From PALSA-505 sp963762615 (GTDB lineage Bacteria; Actinomycetota; Actinomycetes; Streptosporangiales; Streptosporangiaceae), in assembly GCA_963762615.1 (NCBI GenBank), contig CAVXLG010000020.1, positions 1,240,001-1,304,000 on the forward strand: a stretch of DNA of 64,000 bases, in the 5' to 3' direction. The notes under the pieces are model-generated. The model saw nothing but the letters and a program-made list of their open reading frames with translations. It had not been told where the DNA came from and made no database searches. The number at the start of each line of letters is the position of its first letter. Position 1 is the stretch's first letter. The translations under genes were made by a program, and so were the position numbers. Shown one piece after another: positions 53,015 to 61,374 of this stretch.

Positions 53015-53578
53015 ATGGCCAAGCTCATCTACTCGGCGATCGCCTCGGCGGACGGCTACGTCGAAGACGCCGCGGGCGGCTTCGACTGGGCTGCGCCCGA
53101 CGAACAGCTGCTCCGTTTCGTCAACGATCTTGAGCGGCAGGTCGGCACCTACCTTTACGGGCGCCGGATGTTCCAGACGATGCTCTACTGGGAGACCGCT
53201 GGCACGGCGCCCGGCCTGCCGCCTTCCGTTCGGGAGTTCGCCGGCATCTGGCAGGCAGCCGAGAAGATCGTGTTCTCCAGGACGCTCCCGGCAGTCTCGA
53301 GCGCGCGGACGCGGATCGAACCGAACTTCGATCCCGGCAAGATCCGGCAACTGAAGGCGGCCGCGGAGCACGACATGGCTGTGGGAGGGGCAGACCTGGC
53401 CGGACAGGCCGTCAAGGCCGGGCTGGTCAACGAGCTGCAGCTGTTCCTGGTTCCCGTCATCGTCGGAGGTGGCAAGCGGGTACTCCCCCACGGCGTCCGT
53501 TCGGATCTGGAACTGCTGGACACCCAGCGGTTCACAAGCGGTGCTGTCTACCTCAGGTACCACCCCCAATCAGCGTGA
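53015..53578 (+). CDS. Dihydrofolate-reductase-family (RibD_C) protein, second in tandem
   Basis: 187 residues. AKLIYSAIASADGYVEDAAGGFDWAAPDEQLLRFVNDLERQVGTYLYGRRMFQTM is the typical YyaP/YwjB-type N-terminus, and DMAVGGADLAGQAVKAGLVNELQLFLVPVIVGGGKRVLP is the C-terminal motif. Clearly diverged from its neighbour at 52402, so this is an old duplication or independent acquisition, not a recent copy. ATG 53015 follows GGAGAG. Confidence 0.92.
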   Translation: MAKLIYSAIASADGYVEDAAGGFDWAAPDEQLLRFVNDLERQVGTYLYGRRMFQTMLYWETAGTAPGLPPSVREFAGIWQAAEKIVFSRTLPAVSSARTRIEPNFDPGKIRQLKAAAEHDMAVGGADLAGQAVKAGLVNELQLFLVPVIVGGGKRVLPHGVRSDLELLDTQRFTSGAVYLRYHPQSA

Positions 53579-53612
53579 TCGCTCCCGATACCGCAGCCCG
53601 GTCGCCTGGGTG

Positions 53613-55042
53613 CTATTGGCCCAGCAGCCAGCGTCCGCGCTCGATGAGCTTGCGCGCCTGGGCGGGTCCCCATGATCCGGCCGCGTAGGGGACGATCGGG
53701 GGCCGGTTCGACAGCAGCGGGTCAACCACCCTCCACGCGGCGGCCAGCCCGTCGGGGCGGGTGAACAGAGACCGGTCGCCGATGAGCACGTCGTGGATCA
53801 GCCGCACATAGGGCGGCAAGGGATGGGCGCAGTCCAGGCTGGACAGCGGGATCGAGGCGCGCGTGGTGTCGATATCCAGCGCCGGGCCCGGCTTTTTCGC
53901 CACCAGCGATAGGTTGATTTCGCCGTCCCCGGCGAGCGAGAACGACAAGACGTTCGCCTCGCGTGGCAGCCGCCCGGCGAGCGGGCCGGCCTGTCGCGCA
54001 AGATCAGGCTGACCTGCTGCTTGGTGGCGGCCAGCCGCTTGCCCGTGCGCAGGTAGAACGGGACGCCGCGCCAGCGGTCGTTGTCGATCCACAGGCGGGC
54101 CGCCACGAAGGTGTCCCGGCTGGAACCGGCCGCTACTCCGGGCACATCGCGGTAGCCGGCGAACTGGCCGAGCACCACCTCGTCCGGGTCCAGCGGCCGG
54201 AAGCATTGGATCACTTTCTCGCGCGCGGCCAGCAGATCGGTGGCCCCGAGACTGGGCGGCGGCTCCATCGCCACCTCGGCGGCCACCTGGAACAGGTGCG
54301 TGACCAGCATGTCCAGCACCGCGCCTGTGGCGTCGTAGAACCCGGCCCGGTCGGTGATGCCCAGCTTCTCGGGCACATCGATCTGCACGGACTCGATGTG
54401 CTGGCGTCCCCACATCGCGGCGAACGACCCGTTGGCGAAGCGCAGCAGGTGCAGGTCCTGCGTCGCCTCCTTACCTAGAAAATGATCGATCCGGTAGATC
54501 TGCTGCTCCTCCAGCACGGAGCGGACGACCCGATCCAGGACCCGGAAAGCCTGCTGAGAGGTGCCGAACGGTTTCTCATAGACGACACGGGCGCCCGTGG
54601 CCAGCCCGTGCTCCCCCAGGGCCTTCGTCAGCCCGGCGAAGGCCACCGGCGGCACCGCGAGGTAGTGCACCAGCTGCGGGGCGCCGTCCAGCGAGGTGCG
54701 CGCCTTGGCCAGAACATCCAGCATGCTGCCGGGATCGGCGGTGCTGAAACCCCCGCCCGCGAAGAACACGCGCTGCGCGAAGGAGTCCCACGCTCCCTGC
54801 TGCGGCTGCGGGCCGAACTCGGTGAGGACGTCGCGAACATGCGCGCGGAAGTCCTCGTGCGCCATCTCACCGCGGCCGTTGCCGACCAGCAACCACTGCC
54901 TGGGCAGCAACCCTTCGCTAGCGAGCCGGTAGAACGCCGGCAGCACCATGCGCCTGGCCAGGTCGCCGGTCGCCCCGAACAGGACGAACACCGTGGGGCC
55001 CGGATCGGGGCCGGCCTGGCGGGGACGTTTCGCGTTCGCCAT
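53613..55042 (-). CDS. zwf: Glucose-6-phosphate dehydrogenase, one frameshift
   Basis: First enzyme of the oxidative pentose phosphate pathway. From ATG 55042 the Rossmann motif FVLFGATGDLARR, the ARVVYEKPFGTS site and the active-site signature YRIDHFLGKE are read. Near 54000 the frame changes (VSLILR to QAGPLAGRLPREANVLSFSLAGDGEINL), probably one missing base, and the C-terminal domain continues to ...ARKLIERGRWLLGQ. Total about 476 residues, normal. Divergent from the aldo/keto reductase. No pgl, gnd or tal genes are next to it, so this may be an additional zwf copy rather than the one in the main pentose cluster. Confidence 0.9.
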
Positions 55043-55163
55043 GTCAGCCAAACCTACGTGATGTCGCCTGCCGGCTGCCGCCTTCCTGGCCGGCAAACTC
55101 CGGGCACCGGGGCGGTCCCTGCGGGGCAGGGCGCCACAGCCGGGGGCAGGCGTAGGTTGAAAC

Positions 55164-56195
55164 ATGGACTACCGCACTTTGGGGCACAGCGGCTGCGCTG
55201 TGTCGGCCCTTTGCCTGGGGACCATGACCTTCGGCGTGGAGACGGACGAGCCGGGCGCGCATGCGCAACTCGACCGTTTCGTTGCGGCGGGCGGCACGTT
55301 GATCGACACGGCCGATACGTACGGCGGCGGGAGGTCGGAGGAGATCATCGGCCGCTGGCTGGCCAGCCGGCCGCCCGAGATCACCGAACCGGTGGTGCTG
55401 GCCACGAAGGGCCGCTTCCCGCTGGATGATTCTCCCAACGGTTCCGGGTTGTCCGCGCGGCACCTGACCCGGGCGCTCGACGCGTCGCTGCGCCGGCTGG
55501 GCGTCGAGGCGGTTGACCTGTATCAGGTTCATGCGTTTGACCCGTGCACGCCGCTGGAGGAAACAGTGCGCGCGCTGGACGGGTTCGCCCGCGCCGGCAA
55601 AATCCGCTACTGGGGGCTGTCGAATTTCACCGGCTGGCAGCTCACCAAGGCGGTGCACCTGGCCCGCGCGCTCAATGCCGCCGGCCCGGTGACGCTTCAG
55701 CCGCAGTACAGCCTGCTGGTACGGGAGACCGAGTGGGAGATCGTGCCTGCGGCGATGGACGCCGGCCTCGGCCTGCTGCCCTGGAGCCCGCTCGGCGGCG
55801 GCTGGCTGTCGGGCAAGTACCAGCGCGGCCAGCGGCCGTCCGGCGCCACCCGCCTGGGCGAGGACCCGAACCGCGGCATGGAGGCCTACGATCGGCGGGG
55901 CACGAGGCGCACCTGGGACGTCATCGACGCGGTGCAGGAGATCGCCGACCGGCGCGGCGTATCCATGGCCGAGATCGCTCTGGCGTGGGTGGGCGATCGG
56001 CCGGCGGTGGCATCGACAATCCTCGGCGCCCGCACCACCGAGCAGCTCGAGACCAACCTTCGCGCCGCTGACCTGCATCTCAGTTCCGACGAAACCGCCG
56101 CGCTCAACGTCGCGAGCGACCCGCAGCCCGCCGACTATCCCTACGGCGAGCTGGGCGTGCAGCAGCGCGACCGCCGCCTCGCCGGTGGTGGCTAA
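55164..56195 (+). CDS. Aldo/keto reductase
   Basis: TIM-barrel NADPH oxidoreductase of 343 residues. The catalytic tetrad is visible as Asp and Tyr in LIDTADTYGGG, Lys in VVLATKGRF and His in LYQVHAFD. The C-terminal cofactor region STILGARTTEQLETNLRAADLHLS is typical. It resembles the YajO/Gcy-like AKR group. The ATG lies about 120 bp from the divergent zwf start, so G6PDH may supply its NADPH, which is inference from position. Confidence 0.95.
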   Translation: MDYRTLGHSGCAVSALCLGTMTFGVETDEPGAHAQLDRFVAAGGTLIDTADTYGGGRSEEIIGRWLASRPPEITEPVVLATKGRFPLDDSPNGSGLSARHLTRALDASLRRLGVEAVDLYQVHAFDPCTPLEETVRALDGFARAGKIRYWGLSNFTGWQLTKAVHLARALNAAGPVTLQPQYSLLVRETEWEIVPAAMDAGLGLLPWSPLGGGWLSGKYQRGQRPSGATRLGEDPNRGMEAYDRRGTRRTWDVIDAVQEIADRRGVSMAEIALAWVGDRPAVASTILGARTTEQLETNLRAADLHLSSDETAALNVASDPQPADYPYGELGVQQRDRRLAGGG

Positions 56196-56271
56196 CCCAG
56201 GGCTCACAACCCTTCTCCCCCGGCTCGCCTCCGCTCCATTTCTGTACGCGGCAGCAACCTTTGCCTCAGCT

Positions 56272-56907
56272 TCACGGGCTGGTGATGGCCTGTTTCGGGC
56301 TGACCCTGAAGGCGGTGCCGAGCGTGGCCTGGTCGCCGCTGTTGACCAGGCCGAGGCAGCCGTCGCTGACGTTCCAGAAGTGCAGGTTGCCGCTGGTGCC
56401 CAGCACCGCGAGCCGGCCGGTGCTGTCGGTATAGGTGAACCGCAGCTGGCCGTCGCTGGCGGTGCCGCTGGTGCCGTCGATCACGGCAGCGCAGCCATCG
56501 CCCGACATCATGATCTGGAGGTGGCTGACCGTCCCGGTCAGCACGCCTTTCGCCGCGTTGTAGGAGGAGAGGTTCACGTGCCAGGGCAGGTCCGTGGCCT
56601 GCAGACCGAATTGCGGCCCGCCCGGGCCGATGCATCTGGCGAAGCTGACGCCGGACAGCGAGCCAGCCCGGGAGCCGGGCAGCCCGCTGCCGTGCTTGAG
56701 CGTACCGCTCGCGATCGCCGAGGAGGAGCTGAAGCACACGGTGCCGGTCGTGGTGTCGGTGAGGGTTAGCCCGCCTGATGTCGCGGTGATGGCGCCGCCG
56801 GGCTTGATGGTCCAGGTGGTCGCGGCCAGCGCCGGGGCGGCTGCCAGGGTGGCCGCGAAGACCGCGGCGCAGCCAGCGGCCAGGATGCGGGCGTACCGGT
56901 TGCTCAT
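56272..56907 (-). CDS. Secreted hypothetical protein
   Basis: 211 residues from ATG 56907, preceded by GGAAGGAAGACGGCG. A clear signal peptide (YARILAAGCAAVFAATLAAAPALAA) ends near residue 29. The mature part is Thr/Ser/Gly-rich beta-type sequence (TWTIKPGGAITATSGGLTLTDT, TVCFSSSSAIASG) with Cys residues in FARCIGPGG, GDGCAAVI and SDGCLGLV, likely disulphides. It resembles families of short actinomycete secreted proteins of unknown function. No neighbours in an operon. Confidence 0.78.
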   Translation of the reverse strand: MSNRYARILAAGCAAVFAATLAAAPALAATTWTIKPGGAITATSGGLTLTDTTTGTVCFSSSSAIASGTLKHGSGLPGSRAGSLSGVSFARCIGPGGPQFGLQATDLPWHVNLSSYNAAKGVLTGTVSHLQIMMSGDGCAAVIDGTSGTASDGQLRFTYTDSTGRLAVLGTSGNLHFWNVSDGCLGLVNSGDQATLGTAFRVSPKQAITSP

Positions 56908-57127
56908 CGCCGTCTTCCTTCCGGCCTGGCGAGCGGGCCTGGGCACCAGGGGCACTGCCAGCTTGTCCCCGGCGCGGGAGCAGGTTAAGGAGGACAAGGC
57001 CGCGGGCCCTGGTTGCAGGTACCCGCACTATGGTGGTCATCGTCTGCCACCCGCTCGCCGGCCAGGCTCTCCGCGGTCGTGCCCGGCAAGCTGCGTCGCA
57101 ATCACCTTCTCGTGCTAAGGAGCCCGG

Positions 57128-57439
57128 ATGTCGTCACCCTCAGAGCCGGAGCAGCTCAGCGAGCGCCATCGTGACACCCTGCTGCGGATCTTCCAGCATC
57201 CGGCGAGCCATAACATCGACTGGCGCGCGGTGCTGTCACTGCTCGAAGCTGCCGGGTCGGTTGAACGGCGCCACGACGGCAAGTTCGTTGTCCGCGTCGG
57301 TGCGGAGACCGAGGTCTTCACCCGCCCGAAGCACAAGGACATCGATACCCAGCAGGTGATCGACTTGCGCAGGATGCTGGCCAGCGCTGGATATGGCGCG
57401 GTCGTGGACGAACTCGAGGCTAAGGGCCAGGAGGCCTGA
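57128..57439 (+). CDS. Small HicA-like conserved hypothetical protein
   Basis: 103 residues with an AAGGAG ribosome-binding site 5 bases upstream. RIFQHPASHNIDWRAVLSLLEAAGSVERRHDGKFVVRVG fits the HicA-type double-stranded RNA-binding-like fold, and KDIDTQQVIDLRRMLASAGYG is a conserved ending I recall in many actinobacterial proteins of this size. HicA toxins normally carry a catalytic His and pair with HicB; no HicB-like gene is adjacent, so toxin activity is doubtful. Convergent with the C39-like gene. Confidence 0.75.
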   Translation: MSSPSEPEQLSERHRDTLLRIFQHPASHNIDWRAVLSLLEAAGSVERRHDGKFVVRVGAETEVFTRPKHKDIDTQQVIDLRRMLASAGYGAVVDELEAKGQEA

Positions 57440-57577
57440 CGATGGCAGGCGACCTTCAGCTCGTCCAGGGTAAGAGCGTCGTGGCGGCCATCGGTTTCCG
57501 CACTACCTTGATCCACCCCACCGATGCCTCCCCCGGTCAACAGCCTGGACGGCCAGCGAACGGGCCGGGGATTCTAT

Positions 57578-58729
57578 TCAGAACAAGTCGCTGAGGGCGT
57601 TGCCGACCGCGTCCGCCGCGTCGCCGACCGCGTCACCGACGGCGTTCGCTGCGTCGCTGAGGGCGTTGCCCACCGCGTCCGCCGCGTCGCTCAGGGCGCT
57701 GCCCAGTACCTGCGCGAGACCGCCGAGCGCGTTGCCGAGACCGGTCAGGAAACCACCGAAATCGCCCTTGAGGAGCGAGCCGAGCGCAGCCTCGACAGAC
57801 CGGCCGACGCGGGTCAGGCCGTTCAGGAAATCGTCGATGGCCTTCCCGAGACCAGCGCCCAGATCGGTGATGACGTTGCCGATCCCGTTGCCGAGATCGC
57901 CGATGACTGCCCCGATGCCGTTGATGATCTGCCCGATCGGCTGGACGATATTGCGCAGCACCGGAATGCCCGCCGTGACGCCGGTCAGCCACTGCCCCGC
58001 GACCTGGATCAGTCCGCCGATGGCACTGATGACTCCCCCGGCCACGCCGCCGATCACCTGGACCACGCCCTGCACCACGCTCCCGGCGCTGGTCGCGCCG
58101 ATCACGGCGCTGAGGCCGTTGGTGATGTTCGTGACGCCTTCCAGCGCGCCGAGCGCGCCCTGGACGCCAGCGCTGGTTCCCGGCGCAAGCGAGGGCGCCG
58201 ACGCTGTCGCGAACGCCATGTAATAGCCGGCGAACCCCCAGCCGACGCTGTTCCCCATGGTGATCAAGTCGGCCTCGTAGAGCACCATGTCAGAGCCGTA
58301 GTTCGGGTCGTGCAAGATCGCGTAACGCTGGCCGTTGACAAGATCAACGCCGTGTCCGGTGACGACGACGTAGTGGAACCCGGAGATCGACGAGCCGTCT
58401 GGATAGGAGTAATCGGCGTTGATCAGCAGGATGCAGGGCGAGCCGATGCCCGCGTTCTGTTCGATGTCCGGCCACGCTCCGTGGTTGTAGCCCTGAGCCT
58501 GCAGGTCGTTATCGCGGGCGAACCCCATCAGGTCCTCGGGCGAGCTGAAGATGTTCAGCCGCCGGATGACAGCGTCGATCGCCTCCTTTGTCTCCGGCAC
58601 GCCCAGGTAGGTCATCACCATTGCCAGCGACGTCGTTCCGCACGCGTTGGCCGAACCCTGCAGATCGAATGGCATCGAGGCGAGGCCGGGCAGCAGTTCC
58701 TCGCTAGCCGGATCCCGTGTGACGCCCAT
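57578..58729 (-). CDS. C39-like cysteine peptidase with long Ala/Gly/Val-rich amphipathic repeat tail
   Basis: 383 residues from ATG 58729, with GGGAGA upstream. Residues 1-170 form a papain-like C39-type peptidase: Cys30 in QGSANACGTTSLAMVMTYLG, His119 in SGFHYVVVTGHG, Asp141 in ILHDPNYGS. Residues about 180-383 are nearly free of charged and aromatic residues and built from short Gly/Ala/Val/Ile repeats (GGVAGGVISAIGGLIQVAG, LGNGIGNVITDLGAGLG), ending in heptad/octad units SDAADAVGNALSDAANAVGD. No signal peptide precedes the peptidase. The tail could insert in membranes or form a fibrous or bacteriocin-like core. Function unknown. Confidence 0.75.
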   Translation of the reverse strand: MGVTRDPASEELLPGLASMPFDLQGSANACGTTSLAMVMTYLGVPETKEAIDAVIRRLNIFSSPEDLMGFARDNDLQAQGYNHGAWPDIEQNAGIGSPCILLINADYSYPDGSSISGFHYVVVTGHGVDLVNGQRYAILHDPNYGSDMVLYEADLITMGNSVGWGFAGYYMAFATASAPSLAPGTSAGVQGALGALEGVTNITNGLSAVIGATSAGSVVQGVVQVIGGVAGGVISAIGGLIQVAGQWLTGVTAGIPVLRNIVQPIGQIINGIGAVIGDLGNGIGNVITDLGAGLGKAIDDFLNGLTRVGRSVEAALGSLLKGDFGGFLTGLGNALGGLAQVLGSALSDAADAVGNALSDAANAVGDAVGDAADAVGNALSDLF

Positions 58730-59021
58730 CGTCGGTCTCCCTTCAGGTCGGCAGCCGCCAGCGGCGGCCTGGTGAGTAGGAGACACCCGCGGCGTGCCTG
58801 ATACATCGCCCGCTGGCCGCCGTACCGGCGAAGGGACTCATGGTGACTGGATAATAACCATGCCAGTGGCTTCCCCCTCGCCAATCACCTACGTTCTTGT
58901 CCCGCACCCGCCGCTCGCCCGTCACGTCACAGGTGTCATACCCGCGTGTGATACCGGCCGGCACAACCGGAGAGCCACTCAGTTTCACGCGCTTTTGGTG
59001 CGTGGATGAGTTCAGCTGAAC

Positions 59022-60926
59022 TTAGTCGGGTCCCGAGTCGCCCTGCCACCACCGGCTCAACTCGGCGAACGTCATGTTCCCGCTCGCGGCGTAACTGAGG
59101 ATGTCCAGACGGTTGTTCGTCCACAGGTAGGCATTCTGGCCCCGCCGGTTGACGTAGCAGGCGAGATCGCCGGCCGGCCGGGATGACGACTCCAGCGTGT
59201 AGCTGCCCTGGCCGGATACCGACGTGCAGTTTCCTGATGGCACCGCGCGGGTGAGACTCGCGTACGCGCTTCGCAGCAAGGCTGGCTCCCGGTACTGCAT
59301 GTAGCTGACGTTGCGGGGGCTGCTGGCCGCTGGGAGCGTGCAGACCACCTCGGCGTCTACACCTTGCGAGGCGTCCGCCCCGGGCACGGTAATGGGCGTG
59401 CACCTCGCGGCGAAGCCCGCGGGCACGTGCGCGAGCAGCTGCTGCGACGCGGGAGCGGTCTGGCTGCCGGCGGACGTCCGCCCCGCCGGGGCTTGGCCTG
59501 TCGGTGAGCTCTCCGTCGATGACGTGTCCGCTCGGCCAGCAGAATTCGCGGGACCCGCCCCGGCCAACACCACCCAGCCGCCGAGCGCGAGCAGCCCACC
59601 GGTCACCACCGTCGCTACCAGCATCGACACCGGGCTCGGCCGCCGGCGCGGCGGCCGCCGGTTCGGCGATGCCTCGAGCACCGCCGTGAGCCGGCTCGCC
59701 GTGGCCTCGTCGAGGGACGCTCGCCACGCGTTGATCTCGTCCGGGGCGGTGCGGGCGAAGAACGCGAGCAGGTTGAGGTAGCGGTTGGTGGCGTGCGGCG
59801 TGTTCATGAGCAGCTGGGCCAGCCGCGGCAGCCACCGGCGCCGCACGCTGGCCGCCTGGTCGAGGATGCCCTTGACGACGAGCTGCGGCCCCAGGTCCTT
59901 GCCTGCCAGCAGCCGGTTCATCGTCCCCGCGGTCGCCCGGATATCGGCGCAGCAGGCGGCGGCGATCTGGTCACCGGACTTCGCGGTGGCCCGGAGGTAA
60001 GGGGCGAGGAAGGGTTTCAGGAACTTCAGCGAGTTGACCGCCGTGATGGCCAGGAAGATCGGCATCAGACGTTGGTGCCTGGCCTTCAGCTGGCCGATGT
60101 GCCGCCCGATCAGGTAGGTGAGCTCAGCACGGCGCTCCTCGGCAAGCAGCTCGGCGGCCAGGTCGCCCTCGATCTGGATCAGCCGGGTCCCCAGGTAACT
60201 GGTCATGGCGGAGCCGCCTGCGACCTTGTCCATGACGTAGACGTCGACATTCCTCCGGTAGTCCAGCCGCGCGCGGACCTCGTCGAAGACCGTCTGCAGT
60301 TCGGGCAGCGTGGCCTCGCTGACCCGTACCGCCCCGCCTAGCAGGCGGGACCGGTACACCTGCAGCGACAGCCACACCACCAGGCCGAACGCGGCGATAG
60401 CCGCGCCGTACTCGGCCAGGATCGACCAGCCCGCGCCGGCGTATGCGATCATCGCCGCTATACCGAAGACCACCGCGGACGACGACAGCGCGATCAGCAG
60501 GCGGGAATGCTCGGTCGGGTGCAGCAGGGCGCGGATGTCCAGCGGTTCGGCCGCTACACCAGCCGGCGGCGCCGGCGCGCCGGACGCCGCCGGCAGGCTC
60601 GCGGTCGGCGCTGAGGGGTCCAGTACAGCTGACGGGTCCAGTACAGCTGACGGGTCCAGTACAGCTGACGGGTCCAGTACAGCTGACGGGTCCAGTACAA
60701 CGGTGGGTGCACTGCCGTGTGCGGGGGGATCGGCAGCATGCGCAGTCGCCAGGGCCGGACGCACGCCCGGCGGCTCGGTGACCGCAGGCGCGCCCAGGCG
60801 TTGTGCGGTCAGCGGCAGAAAGCTGGCAACGGCGTCTGGGCTCCGCCCCCTGTCCAGCGAGGACCCGCACGAATCACAGAAGCTCCAGGAGGCGTCAACT
60901 GGACTTTTGCAGTTGTGGCAATTCAT
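59022..60926 (-). CDS. Zinc-ribbon membrane protein with degenerate M48-peptidase-like domain
   Basis: 634 residues. An N-terminal zinc ribbon has C3, C6, C17 and C20. A low-complexity linker contains five VLDPSA repeats (about 77-106). Two helices lie at about 143-190. Residues 200-420 follow the layout of M48 (HtpX/Ste24-like) peptidases: VRVSEATLPELQTVFDEVRARLDY, then ELTYLIGRHIGQLKARH where the HExxH should be, so the catalytic Glu and second His are missing. A third helix (about 430-450, LVATVVTGGLLALGGWVVLAG) leads to an extracytoplasmic C-terminal domain with two Cys (CTPITVP, CTLPAA). Probably a pseudo-peptidase with a scaffold or sensor role. Confidence 0.75.
   Translation of the reverse strand: MNCHNCKSPVDASWSFCDSCGSSLDRGRSPDAVASFLPLTAQRLGAPAVTEPPGVRPALATAHAADPPAHGSAPTVVLDPSAVLDPSAVLDPSAVLDPSAVLDPSAPTASLPAASGAPAPPAGVAAEPLDIRALLHPTEHSRLLIALSSSAVVFGIAAMIAYAGAGWSILAEYGAAIAAFGLVVWLSLQVYRSRLLGGAVRVSEATLPELQTVFDEVRARLDYRRNVDVYVMDKVAGGSAMTSYLGTRLIQIEGDLAAELLAEERRAELTYLIGRHIGQLKARHQRLMPIFLAITAVNSLKFLKPFLAPYLRATAKSGDQIAAACCADIRATAGTMNRLLAGKDLGPQLVVKGILDQAASVRRRWLPRLAQLLMNTPHATNRYLNLLAFFARTAPDEINAWRASLDEATASRLTAVLEASPNRRPPRRRPSPVSMLVATVVTGGLLALGGWVVLAGAGPANSAGRADTSSTESSPTGQAPAGRTSAGSQTAPASQQLLAHVPAGFAARCTPITVPGADASQGVDAEVVCTLPAASSPRNVSYMQYREPALLRSAYASLTRAVPSGNCTSVSGQGSYTLESSSRPAGDLACYVNRRGQNAYLWTNNRLDILSYAASGNMTFAELSRWWQGDSGPD
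60616..60699. repeat. Tandem 18-bp repeat, about 4.7 copies
   Basis: The unit GGGTCCAGTACAGCTGAC is repeated with complete identity four times and then partially, inside the zinc-ribbon gene. It encodes the VLDPSA repeats of the linker. Identity between units at every base indicates recent slippage expansion. Confidence 0.92.
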
Positions 60927-61374
60927 CCGGCATCATCTTTTTCGTATCCCTGAACCCGGGCTCCGGGGTCCTGGGAGCGGGACAGCGACCTGCGACAGGC
61001 TTGACGGAGTTCTCGGCTGCGACCCCGGGTCCCCTCGTCCGCGGCGGCCTTTCCCTGCTCGGCCAGCATCAGCTCCGCGTCCGGGCCGCTGCGGAGCCGC
61101 TACTTACCCAGAGCCTTCGGATCAGGGGTTGATACAGCGAGCGTGCAGACCTTCGTCAGGACCGTCGCCCGGGCCCGCGCTGGGCCGCCGGGCGCCGTAC
61201 ATCACCAGCGCTCCCACCGGCACCGCGGTCGGCGCGGGCGATGCCTCTGGCCCGCGTCCCGCTGCTACCCGGTGCCGGCTGCCAGCGGTATGCGGCCGGC
61301 CCGCGAGGGGACCCGATGCCGCATCGGATCCCCCTTCAGTGACCCGAAGTCCCGCTGGGCCCCTCCCCCGGCGC
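60927..61374. other. Intergenic region, nothing identified
   Basis: About 450 bp between the start of the zinc-ribbon gene and the end of the exporter gene, both on the minus strand. Frames in it are Arg/Pro-rich and look random. The zinc-ribbon gene promoter must lie on the left; I see no clear element. Confidence 0.5.

Noticed and set aside
57128..57439. HicA toxin of a toxin-antitoxin pair
   Set aside because: The fold resembles HicA, but there is no HicB-like antitoxin gene on either side, and similar proteins are common housekeeping-type hypotheticals in actinobacteria.
59194..59700. Possible tRNA or other structured RNA genes across the window's gaps
   Set aside because: I looked for cloverleaf-like arms and conserved T-loop GTTCRANTC strings in the gaps and found none with matching stems.
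60616..60699. Short regular repeats as a CRISPR array
   Set aside because: The units are head-to-tail with no spacers and encode an in-frame hexapeptide repeat. It is a coding minisatellite.
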